NCBI GenBank assembly: GCA_025765615.1
Contig: JAIVFJ010000226.1
Span: 1-64,000 of the forward strand
DNA: 64,000 bases
Source of the DNA: Zopfochytrium polystomum
Taxonomy: Eukaryota > Chytridiomycota > Chytridiomycetes > Chytridiales > Chytridiaceae
Direction of reading: 5' to 3'
Both the position numbers and the translations under genes were made by a program. Below are positions 44,662 to 55,495 of this stretch, piece by piece; position 1 is the first letter of the stretch, and each line of letters opens with the position of its first letter. The notes below the pieces were generated by a model. That model ran no database searches and was not told where the DNA came from. It saw nothing but the letters and a program-made list of their open reading frames with translations.

Positions 44662-45549
44662 CCGAGGAGGTTTGCGTTTGGACGGGGGATAGGGAGGTGC
44701 AATGGAAGTAGAACTCTGCACTTTATTTCTCCCGTCGCGTGAACCTCTGGTGTTGTTTTGTCGATTCCACCGGAATTCCTGTATTAAAATACACCACCAA
44801 CTAAACTCCTTTCATCTCACTCTGTCGGTGCACTTCCGAATGCCGAACTGGTCATCCAGGCCTGGCTTAGTCATTTCTACTCTATATCAATGAAATTAAG
44901 TTCCTCGCCTATCGGTTAATATCAATAGCGTGTTTACAAGTGAATAGATTCAAAAAGATGAAAGTAAAAGGCGGAATGTGGAGTCTGCGGCCAGAGGTTC
45001 GAATGTCCACAGAAAAATCAAGTGAATGGAAGTCGAAGAAGGATCCAACCACAAAAAAGCACGGAGAAGCAGCAATGGCCCGCCCCAATCAAAATTGAGA
45101 GTTAATACGGTGAGTTGTGAAACAGAGCAGCCCACTACACGAGCCAAAACGTGGGGCGTACCATGCGCCACCGTCGCTCGCCACCTCCCCCGAAGCCTCA
45201 TCCGCTCACAACGCTGAAGATCGAGGTCTTCGATCGGATACGGTGGCCCAGATGACCGTCTGCCACAAAGAGAACGGACGGAGAGGGCAGAATTCCAACG
45301 GAACGCAGTCCGCGAAGGTCACCAGAGCAGCTCCATGGTCACGGTCTGACGGACAAAGTCGCGCACCACGATGGCGACGAGATCGAAGGTGTTGAGAAGA
45401 AATAATGCACAAGCCCCTTCTTTTGCCAATTTCCTTCACTTCTTCTTTTTCCCCCTATTCTCCGAGGTCCTTTATAATCAGTTCTTGTTTACATTCAGTG
45501 ATCATGGGAACTTCTTCATCCCCAATCACTGTGCAGGGCGCCTAGATCG
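44662..45549. other. Intergenic region
   Basis: No gene is supported. A minus-strand stretch near 45300-45400 (TFDLVAIVVRDFVRQT) faintly resembles part of the VHFNTTVQ family. Confidence 0.4.
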
Positions 45550-45870
45550 CCCTCAACACTAGGACTGTTCCAGATGACGAAACTCCTTCGCTTGGCCAGG
45601 AGAGCCACGAAAATAGAGCCCAGATGGAAAACGAGATGCTGAAAATGGCCATCCCAATGTACGAATCGAGGATCTTCGGTTCGTCAAGGCTACAACGGAT
45701 GGCGCTGTTGCCTGAGGTTGGGCCGGCGTACGCGTAATCGCAGAAAGTGAGGGAGCCTGCGTAACACACAAGTCTTCCCTTGCGAGATCGTCGAGTACAG
45801 GTGATCTGCGCGGACGTCGGCCGACTGGCAGGACTTCTGCTATTGGACGGTGGTGTTGAAGTGGACGATG
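45550..45870 (-). pseudogene. VHFNTTVQ-family relic 4
   Basis: TIVHFNTTVQ (about 45870-45840) is followed by a stop and then SADVRADHLYSTI, aligning with EVRAGFLYSII of the plus-strand member. A third frame continues with CYAGSLTFCDYAYAG and a membrane segment IGMAIFSISFSIWALFSWL. The upstream half is replaced by the start of the P450 gene on the other strand. Confidence 0.5.
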
Positions 45871-45908
45871 GTTCATGCACCGGGGTGCGCGAGTTTGGAG
45901 AAAGGAGA

Positions 45909-47800
45909 ATGGTAACGGGGACGACCAGGATCCAGTTCACGGCGATCCGTGTCGCCACCATCGGCACCGCCATCGCGATTTCTGCCGTCTCGTACTCGTT
46001 CTACAACGCCATCAAGTATACCATCCTCCCCACGGAGTGGATCGTCGGGAAAAAGATAAAGAGGTACCCATCGTGCGGTGGCGCAATCGGAAAGATCTGA
46101 TTGCTGATCCTGCCTCTTCCCTTTTTTCGCAGGTACCCGAACAATCGCCCCGTGGTCGGCAACTTGCTGGCCATCGTCTCCAACCTGCATCGCTATCATG
46201 ACATGAATAACGGTAGACGCGGGGAGGGGAGGGGAGGAGAGCTTATTCATTCTGTAGAAGGACCCTTCATCTAACGAGGCTTCAACATCCAGATGCGTTT
46301 AAAGAAAACGACGAAGAGTCCCTTCTTATAACGAGACCGTTTCATCCTCCCGCGATTACGACCATCGATCCAGCTCTTATTGAATATGTTCTCAAAACCG
46401 AGTTCGAGAGCTTCGAAAAGGTAAGCGGATGAGATACGACGAGCGCTATTTAACTTCACCAAAAGGGTCCATTTTACCGAAAAAACCTGCACGACATTCT
46501 GGGGGACGGAATCTTCAACACTGACGGAGAGAAATGGAAAGAGCAGAGGAAGCTGGCTGCGAATATCTTCACCATACAAGTTGGTTGCAATCAGCCTCAT
46601 TCATGGACACTGACAATGATTGTTCAGAATTTTAAAGAAATCATCGAAAACACGTTTTCCGAAAAGATCCTCGTTCTAGTGTTTGTTTTTGATGCTGCTG
46701 TCGAGTCGAAGGAAAAAGTAAATCTGTACGACCTCTTTTTGCGCTTTACGATGGACGGATTTTGCAAGATCGCATTTGGCGTAAGTGATGCGCTGGGCAA
46801 GTTGGAGACAATGCGTTTGCGAGTTAACGAGACCCCTCAGACGGAAATCAACAGCCTCACCGCCAAAGAGAGACCCGCGTTCGCCATCGCTTTCGACCGA
46901 ATTGAAAGAGTCTGGATGAAGTGCTTCCTCCTTCCATTTGCCAAAGTCATGGAGCACCTCACCACCGAAGGCAGACAGTTCCTCCGCGACGTCCTACTCA
47001 TCCACAACTTCAGCCGCTCCATCGTTGACCAGCGCCTTGCACTTGCAAAGAGTCCCCACACCGCCGCCGACTTACCCCAGCGCGACCTCCTCGCCCTCAT
47101 GATCAACGCCACCTCTTCAACTAGCACCAACAAAGAGGCCACTCATGACGCACAGCGTCGCCGCACCCTCGCAGACGGCCTCTACAATTTCCTGACCGCG
47201 GGCCGCGACTCGACGGGTCTCACACTGTCCTGGATCTTCCTAATGCTCGCACGGCACCCCACGGTTCTCTCCCGCCTTCTCGCCGAAATCGACGCGGCGA
47301 CCGCAGGGCTGTCTCCGACTGACACCGTATCGTACGAGACGGTCCGCAACCGGGTCCCCTTCGCGACGGCGGTGATGCGCGAGACGCTGCGGCTGTACCC
47401 GGCGCTGCCCTCCAACGGCAAGCAGGCGTCCCGCGACATGGTGCTCCCCAACGGGATGCGGGTGCGTCGCGGGATGCGCATAGTCTGGTCGACGTACGCA
47501 CAGGGGCGGTCGACGCGGCTGTGGGGTCCGGACGCGGGGGAGTTCCGCCCGGAGCGGTGGCTGGAGATGGACAAGGTGCCGTCGCAGTTTGTGTACACGG
47601 CGTTCAATGCCGGGCCGCGGGTGTGTCTGGGAAAGAGCTTTGCGGAGCTGGAGATTGTGTTTGTGGTGGTGGAGCTGTTGAGGCGGTTCAGGTTTGAGGT
47701 GGAAGATCGCGAGGCGGACGGCGGACCAAAGACGTATACGATGTCGTCCATGCTCGCGATGAAGGATGGCGCTCTCATGGCGAGTGTTGAGCGGCGATAA
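45909..47800 (+). CDS. Cytochrome P450 (CYP52/CYP86-like)
   Basis: Exons 45909-46063, 46133-46212, 46293-46420, 46466-46579 and 46628-47800 join with phases 2,1,0,0 to 549 aa. The N-terminus carries a membrane anchor (TIGTAIAISAVSYSFYNAI) followed by a basic patch and RYPNNRPVVGN. Further marks are W-K-E-Q-R-K in helix C (residues ~145), the I-helix oxygen-binding AGRDSTGLTLSW (~350), the K-helix ETLRLYP (~410), FRPERWL and the heme loop FNAGPRVCLG with the thiolate Cys at about residue 492. All key residues are present, so it should be an active ER-bound monooxygenase. FNAGPRxCLGKxFA and the long insertions recall alkane/fatty-acid omega-hydroxylase families; that subfamily call is tentative. 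Repeat-family and transposon sequence surround it. Confidence 0.92.
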
Positions 47801-47955
47801 TCGGGAAATGGACTCGCAAACATGTTTTCTATCTCGCGAAGACGAATTGTCAGCTGACATTCTTGAACAGGCTGAACTGTCCGTGTCTTCGGACTGGTTG
47901 TGGTGCTTGTTGCAGGCTGCTCACAGCCTGCTCCCCAAAATTGAAAAGACGAAAA

Positions 47956-49271
47956 ATGACCGAAGACCCGGACCTGAACGAGGCACAGCCACTGTTGACA
48001 CAGCCGCGCGCCCGACGCCAGATCCTGCCGCCGCACGTCGCCGCCGGGATCTGCATCTACTCGATCGACGCGCAGTCGACGTACCGCTTGGCGACGATCT
48101 TCCGACTGGGCGGCGTTGGTGCAAATGCTCTCGTTCGATTGAGCTCCGACCGGCCGAGGCTCATCTTCAAGCAGTTCAGTAGGCTTTTATCTTTTCCCAT
48201 GCCTCTTCTGGAGCCCGTACCGACGTGATCTAATCTTGTTCCCCCCCCACTCGAAGCATGGACTGCCTTCCATTCATCCACCGCTACAACGCCATTCCAC
48301 ACTGGTTCAAAGACGAGTTTTTCGACGATGCCTGCAGCAAAGGCCAGGTTGCCGCTCTGGAATGGGCAGTCAACGCAGGCGTGGAGTTTACTCATTCCCA
48401 CGGATATCACACCGCAAACTATTTTGGCTACGTCGCGGTGCTTGACTGGTTGCGGCAGAGCGGACTGGAGCTGGCGTACGGCCGTGCAATGGACCAAGCG
48501 TGTTCGAGGGGGCATTTGCACGTTCTTCAGTGGTGGAAAGACAGCGGACTTTCGTTCACCTACTCGGAAGTTGCGATGAACCGCGCAAGCCAATTTGGAC
48601 GAGTGGATATTCTCCAGTGGTGGAAGGACAGCGGGCTGGAACTTAGATACACCAATATAGCTTTGGAAGCTGCAAGCGCACGGGGACACGTTGGAGTGCT
48701 TCAGTGGTGGAAGGACAGCGGGTTGCCGCTTAAATACGACGCTAGGGCAATCGACGCGGCAAGTTTTAACGACCAAACAGCAGTGTTGCAGTGGTGGAAG
48801 GACAGTGGCCTGGAGCTTCGATATGACACTTCAATGAAGGAAGCAAGTCAAAACGGAAATATCGCTGTGCTGCAATGGTGGAAAGACAGCGGTTTGCCTC
48901 TGCAGCACAAGCGTGCAATGGATTTTTGCAGAAGTGTCGACGCTCTTCAGTGGTGGAAGGAGAGTGGTTTGGTCTTGGAGTACACAGAAAAAGCACTTGA
49001 GTTTGCAAGCCACATGGAATGTTTGAATACTTCCCCAGGGAAGCGTACGGGGGTCCCTCTTCTTCAGTGGTGGAGGGATAGTGGGCTTCCTCTGAAGGTT
49101 TCAGTTGATGGTGTTCTCTGGGGACGATACCGACAAAATCAAGAAGTTGTTGATTGGTGGAAGGCCAGTGGACTGCTCCACTCTCTGCGGGACGTGATTC
49201 CTTCCCTTCCAATGTCACAAGCTGAAAAAGACTGGCTTTTGCAGTTGATATCAGACGAAGAAAATGCGTAA
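47956..49271 (+). CDS. Ankyrin-like LQWWKDSGL-repeat protein
   Basis: Exons 47956-48173 and 48257-49271 (phase 2; donor GTTCAG) give about 410 aa; a donor four bases later fits the phase less well. The N-terminus ILPPHVAAGICIYSIDAQST, RLATIFRL is an F-box-like helical cap shared with the genes at 56620 and 57565. Ten repeats of about 29 residues follow, ideal unit VLQWWKDSGLPLKYxxxAxxxASxxGHxA. This is the ankyrin-like repeat type known from oomycetes, amoebae and large viruses, and in my knowledge abundant in chytrids. It would act as a binding solenoid, possibly a ubiquitin-ligase adaptor if the cap is an F-box. No signal peptide. Confidence 0.85.
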
Positions 49272-49552
49272 AAGTTGTTCCAAACCAAATTGAGCTTTCC
49301 AACGTTCTGGGCATTTGGGTTTGTGAAAGATGAATTCCCAGAGTCATAAACTAGGCGGCAGTCCAACCGATCCTCTGTTGACTCGAGCAATGGTATCTAG
49401 CTTTTGGGTTCAAGTTCGCTGACCGATGTTACGTCACAAACTCGGGCCAGATGTTTATGTTGAAAGGGGGAGACGCTTTTTGTCATTGCGTGGGGTGACT
49501 GTTTTCTTTTGGCGGAAAATGCTGGTGGCAAGCATTTGGCTTGTTCGACTTA

Positions 49553-49708
49553 CAGTAGTTTGCGAAATTGTTGGCACATCCTGATTTTTCGGCACAAAAA
49601 AAGTTCAATCAGTGGCCACAAAGTAAAAAGATTTTGTCGGCCAAACACCACTCCCGCCCACCAGATTCTCTCGAAATTCTTCTCGCCAATTAGTGGAAGG
49701 ACTTGTCA
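49553..49708 (+). repeat. Left terminal inverted repeat
   Basis: 156 bp, ending GGAAGGACTTGTCA. Contains an 11-base insertion (about GTGGCCACAAA) relative to the right end. The start region of the SAM-like gene adjoins its inner edge. Confidence 0.9.
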
Positions 49709-49731
49709 AATCAAGTTCTGCAACTCGTGCT

Positions 49732-51443
49732 ATGATTCGACCTCCACGAGATTCGATTGTGGTGGATTCACCATCGACTGACGACCACCCATCCAGCCCA
49801 CCTGATCTAGTGGAGATTGATGATACCATCCTTCTCGATGGTGACAATCCTGATCATCTCAACGCCAAACAGCCTGACCCTCTCCCTGTCGTTCGTGACA
49901 ACAGTCGCTTGAATGAATCAAGTGCTGTTGAAGACGGTGTTGTTGAGGACGGTGGCATATCCTTCGACAAGGCTGGTCCGCATGTCATCAACGGCAAGGG
50001 CGAAAAGCGACCGAAATTCACTGTCCAGTTGACTTTAACATTCCTCAGTCAGACTGGAGAAAGTAATCCGAGGGTTGTGACGACTGTCAGTGCCGTGGAC
50101 TTCAAGTTTGACTCCACTCTTTCTTTTGAGAGCTTCACTCAAGAGGTCATCTGTGTGGCCCGCAGCGTGCCTAAGCTTGAACTATCTTCTGGAACAGATG
50201 GAGCCCCTCTACCAGAGAGCGTAATGCTCAATTGGTACGTTCTAAACGCTGCCCGCATTGGGGCGAAAAATAAGAGCATTCAGCAACTGCGATCGGACAA
50301 CGAATGGGCACATATGTGGGATGTTCTGGAGGCTGGCAGTCGTAAACATGTGAACATTGACGTTACAATCAAGGTCGAGGTAGTACGCCCGTGATCTGCA
50401 TTTTCTCCCTCCCCTGTCGTGCCATTCTCATCGTTACTGTTATTTTATAGGCCCATATACCGAAGCGACAGAAGGACAAGAGTGGAGCAAAGAAAATTGG
50501 GCCGGAAAAAGACTCAGCTCTGGACGAGAAAGAAACAAAAGTCGTTCGTGTGTACGAGCGTCTCAAAAGAACTCATGAGTGTGGATTGTGCTCCTCCGAG
50601 GTGCGGGCGTGCTTTAGGTTTGCAAATGGAAATCATTTGCGCCTCTCGTTTGGCATGTTGCGAAGCTGGAGCTTGAAGATTGTGAGACTTACTCTGATTC
50701 TTCACTCAAAAACTAACAACCCTTCAACTCAGGTTGAACAAATGGATAAGCACAATTTTGCGACAGTAAATGATGCGAATGAGACCCAATTCAATGCAAA
50801 AGCCGAGGTGAATTTTTTATCACCGCCCAACGGAGGAGACTTTGATGCATATAAAAGTCGGCGCGTGGGTCAAAAGCGACAAGATGAGAGCGAAGAAGAC
50901 ATTGCACAGCGGAGCTCCAAACGCAAGCGGATTGAGGGCGAATCGACTGGCAGGATGGCAGATCTGCAGTGGCCGTCCCCGCAATTCTATTCTTTGGGAT
51001 CACAATCGTTCAACGCACCATTCTTTGGAGCTCCTTTTCCATACCCACTCTTCCCGGGATATCCATTTTTCTCCCCACCTGGGCTTCCAGCAAACACCGC
51101 AATGCCAGGGATCGTTCCACACCATGCCAGGGATCCACGTTTGGACGCGATTACAGCTAACCGACCACCGCTTCAACCAGTTAATTTGACAAATATGCCG
51201 CAAAAAAGGACAAACTACTCAGACTTCAATCCTGAGCCCTTCTTCAAATGGCTGATAAGTGTTGAGGCCCCCATTGATATGGTCTGACTTCGCAGTGCTT
51301 TTGCACAGGCTGGTGCCAATTTGGGGAACTTACACCAACTCCAAAATGAAGACTTGAAGGAGGCTGGGCTGAACAAGGGAGAAATTTTGAACTTACGGGA
51401 GTGGTTTGACGCATACATGACACAAAGGATCGAAAAGCAATAA
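49732..51443 (+). pseudogene. Transposon-borne gene: Cys/His region plus SAM-like domain, one stop codon
   Basis: Exons 49732-50379, 50451-50681 and 50733 onward join in phase 0. Exon 1 starts with a disordered acidic part, then a folded region with KRPKFTVQLTLTFLSQTGES and EVICVARSVPKLEL. Exon 2 has RVYERLKRTHECGLC...CFRFANGNHLRL, a Cys/His arrangement typical of fungal transposon accessory proteins. Exon 3 has an NLS-like SSKRKRIEG, a Phe/Pro-rich linker and a SAM-like C-terminus: FFKWLISVEAPIDMV, stop TGA at 51285-51287, then LRSAFAQAGANLGNLHQLQN, DLKEAGLNKGEI in the same frame to TAA at 51441. The domain spans the stop without a gap, so a single nonsense change broke it. Its role in transposition is unknown. 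Confidence 0.75.
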
Positions 51444-51457
51444 AAAAGTTTCCTTTA

Positions 51458-52538
51458 TTAGATGTATCCACAGCTTTCAATGCAACTCCTCGCAATTTCT
51501 GGTGTAACCACACGATAAACCACTTTTGAAAGTGCGGCCCATCGACCTTCTGACTCATCAAGGCCGTATTTGCGCATGTCGCGTTTCAGTAAGCCGAAAA
51601 TCTTTTCGCATGGCATGAAGTCCGGACTGTATGGTGGAAGAAAGATCAAACACGCTCCTAAGCAATCAACATTCAGTTTGTGTGTGTAACGAGAAATACA
51701 GGAGTGCTTACCTTCTCCTCAACAGCGGCAAGTAAATCGGCGTTGTGGTGGATCTTGCAATTGTCAAGAACAAGCACAGATAAAGGATTGGGGTACCCGT
51801 TCATAAACGGAAGCTAAGGATGCTGATAAGGTTAGTACACCAAACGAAAGAGCTTCTAAAAATACAAACCACTCGAGATAAGATGAACTCATTGAAAGTC
51901 TCAGCGTCGTAACTCCCCTTCACAACGCCGACAGAGAGCAATCCAAACTCTGACACCGCTGGCAAAATCGAAAACCGATCTCCTCGAACAAAAACCTGAT
52001 CTATTTGAGGCTGCTGACCTTTGAGTCCCCACCCACGTCGCCTTTGCACTGTTCTTTCGTCTTTCGAGCTTTTGTCAAGGAATATAAGTTGATTGTGGTG
52101 ATACTCCCGCGCAACCATATTCATGAACTCTGCCCTTTTGAGGCTGTTCCCCTCAGCGGCGAGTTTTTTAAGCTGCTGGTTTGTGTACCCAGCACGACAG
52201 AGATATCGAAAGACAGTGGCTTGGTGGAGGACAATATCTCGGCGAAGTGCAAGCTTCAACTTAAGTTCGCCGAGATGGAGGTCGGGGTTCTCGAGGACAA
52301 GGGCTTCTAGGGCGTGAATGTCGACCCGTGATGCCTTCCACTTACGCCCAGACGAATTGAGGTCATGTCTCGGTCGATCTACTTGTCCTGTTCTGTTGAA
52401 CAAAGCCAGAACTCTGAAGAAAGTGCGCCTGGAAAGAAAACCTTGAAGGATCCGGACGATCGATTTCTGACTGAATCCCAAATCTCGAAGCTGGATGGCA
52501 AGAAGCTTCACTTGAGGACTAATCTTTCTGAAGGCCAT
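51458..52538 (-). pseudogene. DDE transposase (Tc1/mariner superfamily), last junction out of phase
   Basis: ATG 52538 opens MAFRKISPQVKLLAIQLRDL and a helix-turn-helix (LGFSQKSIVRILQGFLSRRT). DDE signatures follow: LIFLDKSSKDERTV (first Asp), then after an intron (51869-51814, with branch sequence TACTAAC) VLVLDNCKIHHNADLL (second Asp), then LIFLPPYSP and CEKIFGLLKRDMRKYG near the end (third acidic position). Exons are 52538-51870, 51813-51712 and about 51657-51458. The first two junctions keep frame, but the best border before the last exon (GTAAGC...GCTTAG) leaves it one base off and would give an early stop before the third catalytic residue. The enzyme is therefore probably inactive unless another splice is used. 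Confidence 0.8.
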
Positions 52539-52576
52539 GCTCGTTGCAGCGCTGCAGCGATGTGATCGAAGACAAC

Positions 52577-52721
52577 TGACAAGTCCTTCCACTAATTGGC
52601 GAGGAGAATTTCGAGAGAATCTGGTGGGCGGGAGTGGTGTTTGGCCGACAAAATCTTTTTACTGATTGAACTTTTTTTGTGCTGAAAAATCAGGTTGTGC
52701 CAACAATTTCGCAAACTACTG
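52577..52721 (-). repeat. Right terminal inverted repeat
   Basis: 145 bp, inverted copy of 49553-49708. Confidence 0.9.
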
Positions 52722-52723
52722 TA

Positions 52724-53238
52724 AAAGGCAAGAAAAAGAAAAGGCAAAAAGAAGGAAGAGTCTCTGTACGAAATGGACCAAATCCACGAACACCAAACCC
52801 ACCGCACACGTGCTCTTCGGCCTCAACCTCGCACCAAAACTGTACACCAGCAGAAGAACCTAAACTATAATAAACACCTTATGTGAGATACTTGAGAATC
52901 TCATTGTACTTCTTTTCATCAACGAGCGCTCCGTTCGCTGTCAAGGCATAATAACAAGTTCTCCAGAGCATTCCTCAATAGAGTTCCCATTATCATATCT
53001 TGTACGAAATGATTTTACAGGTGCGAAGATTTTTTCTCCCTGGAGGAGGAGAACACCAGTCGCTGCGGGAGCAGGAGCTGGGGGTTTTGAGTCCGAAAAG
53101 CACTTGTATTTTCTCTTCCCGTTGTTTGAATGGGCATGCTACGTCTGCTGGTTGCGCAACCAGCAGACGGACGTTCTGCAAGCCCAATCTCTTGACACTA
53201 AAAAACAATAATCACGCCTTGCACATTCCACTCCCTAA
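52724..53238. other. Right flank of the transposon
   Basis: AAAGGCAAGAAAA and, later, ATGGACCAAATC and CCAAAACTGT match 55591-55606 and 56281-56320, so this is one of two copies of an older repeat interrupted by different insertions. Its open frames are short and unrecognised. Confidence 0.6.
53142..53169. repeat. 28-bp perfect palindrome
   Basis: CGTCTGCTGGTTGC is followed directly by its reverse complement, with no spacer. Confidence 0.9.
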
Positions 53239-54023
53239 CTACTCATCGTGGGCCATTGGCGCATAGACCTTGCTTCCACGTCGCCCGCTGCTGCTGCCGC
53301 TGCTGCACACTCCCATCCCCACGCCCATACCCGCCCTCTTCGTCTCCTCCTTCTTCTTCTTCTTCTTTATCTTCTCGATAGACATCCCCTTGTTCCTCCT
53401 CGCCCCGCCCTCCCCCTCCTCCTCCTCCCTCGACCCTCCGCCTCCTCCGTCAGATCCCATCAGGCCTGTCCAAGCGCGAGCGCCACCGCCGCGCTCCACA
53501 ACGTTGCGGTCGTCATCGACGGTGGTCGGCGCCGCGGCACCCTCCACTATCCCGACCGCCGACCGAAACACATAGACGGGTCCCTCACTCTGCAGCGGCT
53601 GCTTGTCGTCTGGGATTGGCGCGAGGGGCCAGGACAACTTTGGTGCCGGGAGGACGGTGAGAGGCGCAGGGCTGGGGAACAGGGACGGACGGGGGTTACG
53701 GGTGAATTGTGAGGGGTCATGGCTAAAGAAGGTGAACCCGTCCATGCACGCACACGCGCAAGGACACACACACGAACAAGCGTACGAACTCGCACAACGC
53801 ACACATACACACAGAGAGAGAGAAAGAGAAGGAGAGAGAGATAGAGAGAGCGAGCGAAGGGGCAACCAGAGGGTGGCACTCACCCCGCTAACGCGGCGTC
53901 GGCAGCGGCGGCGGGCGAGGGGAGAAAGACGAAGAAGAAGGCAGAGAAGACGACGGCTGCGACGACGACGGAGTGGAAGAAGCGCTTCCGCGAGAGCGGC
54001 TGGCTGCGTTGGCTGTGGTGCAT
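53239..54023 (-). CDS. Signal-anchor or secreted low-complexity protein
   Basis: Exons 54023-53884 and 53722-53239 join in phase 2 (donor GTGAGT, acceptor TTCTTTAG) to 207 aa. The first exon is a basic N-terminus (MHHSQRSQPLSRKR) followed by a strong hydrophobic stretch FHSVVVAAVVFSAFFFVFL and an Ala-rich end, so a signal peptide or type II membrane anchor. The second exon starts GHDPSQFTRNPRPSLF and has LSWPLAPIPDDKQPLQSEGP and VYVFRSAVGIVEGAA, then Gly-, Glu- and Lys-rich tracts (EEEEGEGG, KIKKKKKKEE). No family is recognised. The intron (161 nt) contains GA and CA/GT microsatellites; reading through it gives a spurious 313-aa ORF. Confidence 0.6.
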
Positions 54024-54117
54024 TTGAATTATTTTTATTTTTATTTTTAATTTTTTTCTTTGTTCCCAGTGCCCGCGATGTGTCCTTATGAAAATGGCGC
54101 AGCACGGTTTGCCTGAA

Positions 54118-54120
54118 AGC

Positions 54121-54158
<38 letters not shown>

Positions 54159-54160
54159 CC
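54118..54160. repeat. (CTGT)n microsatellite
   Basis: About ten CTGT units just upstream of the signal-anchor gene. Confidence 0.9.
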
Positions 54161-55450
54161 TGTCTCTTCTGTAACAGCACACCTGCATTAATGTTTTTTT
54201 GTTGGAATTCCAGCCCATCACTGACTGGCCAAAACCTTAAAACCTTGGAATAGCAAGCTGAGATAGCTCTTTGGGATATCCTCTCGGACTTTTCTTAAAT
54301 AATCCACGCCTTTGGGCTATAAAATATTATTTTGGGGGGCACAGACGTTCACCAACCCAACGGCGGTTTCGGCAGGAGAACACTACTCGCTCCCCTGCAT
54401 GACAGCTCAATGCCCCTCCATTCTTGCAGAAGCCCAGCGCCGCACACTGCTCCCTGATGACGTCTCTCACGGTCGGGTGGGTGGGGGGGGGAGCGGGAGA
54501 GGGGGTGCGGCATACAGTATGGCGACTGCAACGCCACCGCAGATCCGACGTTGGGAACTGCGACAAATGCTCAGTGCAGTGGGCTCAGCAGGCGCCCAAG
54601 TCCTCATACGCGTCATTTTCGCTGCCGTGGCCTCATCATCACTACTCTGCCAGATCAGCTGGATCCCCCAACTTCCTCGATGCCTACGACACCCTCATCT
54701 CAACCGCTGGCCTTGCAAAATGCCCTGTGCGAGTCGTAAACGGCTACGTGCCCTTGGCACAAACACTGGTCATCTCTAGACCGGCGCACCGCCGCAAATT
54801 GTGTTGCCCACTAGTGCTGACGTCAGCAAAAGGCGATCTGGCCCGTAACCGGCCCGGCAAGGACACGTGTGCCCCTGCTTCAGCGTATGACAAGGACATA
54901 TTGAGTGAGGAAGGGGGCATAGATTATAACAGCAGAGCAGGCAGCAATGTTGAGGGTGGAGTGTGGTGGTGGTGGAGGTGGTTGGCGGCACGGAGGATAG
55001 CTGTTTGCGGCCATCGAGGGATAGCGTCCCACTTCATCCCTGCCCCACCTCCACACGACACCACCGCTGCCTCTACCACCACGCAACCTTGTCCACTGCT
55101 AGCCCCCACCACCGTAACTCCCACTCTTTCTCCCGTCGCTGCCACCGCCCCGTGCCGCCACCATCTCTTGCACACCGCATCTGCCTCGCCGCCGCCGCCG
55201 CTCTGCCTTCCAGCGCCACAAAACGCAAGGTAGACCACGTGCGCACAGTGTCTTCAACGACTTCGTGCCGCCGGCATCCAACAGGATCAGCAGGCGCAGC
55301 CACGCTCTCGCTGTTGCAGGTCAGTAGTGTTCAAGAGTACAGCCCGAATTCGGAGCCATCTCTTCGTGCTGCTGCCACGTAAAAAAAAAAAGGGCTGTGG
55401 GCTCCTCTCTTTGTTGCCACAGCCACAAAAAAATATTATTCTTCTTCCTG
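54161..55450. other. Intergenic region
   Basis: C-rich, low-complexity sequence on plus. Open frames are Pro/Ser/Thr-rich without a supported start or domain. Confidence 0.45.
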
Positions 55451-55473
55451 TCACGCAGCCTCCGGCTGCGTGA
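55451..55473 (+). repeat. Hairpin repeat, copy 2
   Basis: TCACGCAGCC, loop TCC, GGCTGCGTGA, then AATAATAATAATAAAA: a perfect 10-bp stem. Same element as 5625-5655. Confidence 0.65.
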
Positions 55474-55495
55474 AATAATAATAATAAAAAAAAAA

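Larger units (their letters stand above)
49553..52721. mobile_element. Tc1/mariner-type DNA transposon with two genes
   Basis: The 3,169-bp element begins CAGTAGTTTGCGAAATTG and ends with its reverse complement. It is flanked by TA at 49551-49552 and 52722-52723, the hallmark of Tc1/mariner insertion. Inverted repeats of 156 and 145 bp are nearly identical apart from an 11-bp insertion in the left one. Inside are a minus-strand DDE transposase and a plus-strand gene with a zinc-finger-like and SAM-like region; the two face each other. Similar flanking DNA without the element occurs at 55496-55606. Both genes carry a defect, so this copy is probably not self-mobile. Confidence 0.9.

Noticed and set aside
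45780..45908. 5' extension of the P450 first exon
   Set aside because: In-frame upstream sequence overlaps the antisense VHFNTTVQ relic and adds no P450 feature; ATG 45909 directly precedes the membrane anchor.
53239..54180. 313-codon minus-strand ORF
   Set aside because: Its middle (LSLSLS, CVCVRC) is translated microsatellite inside an intron; the spliced 207-aa model is better.
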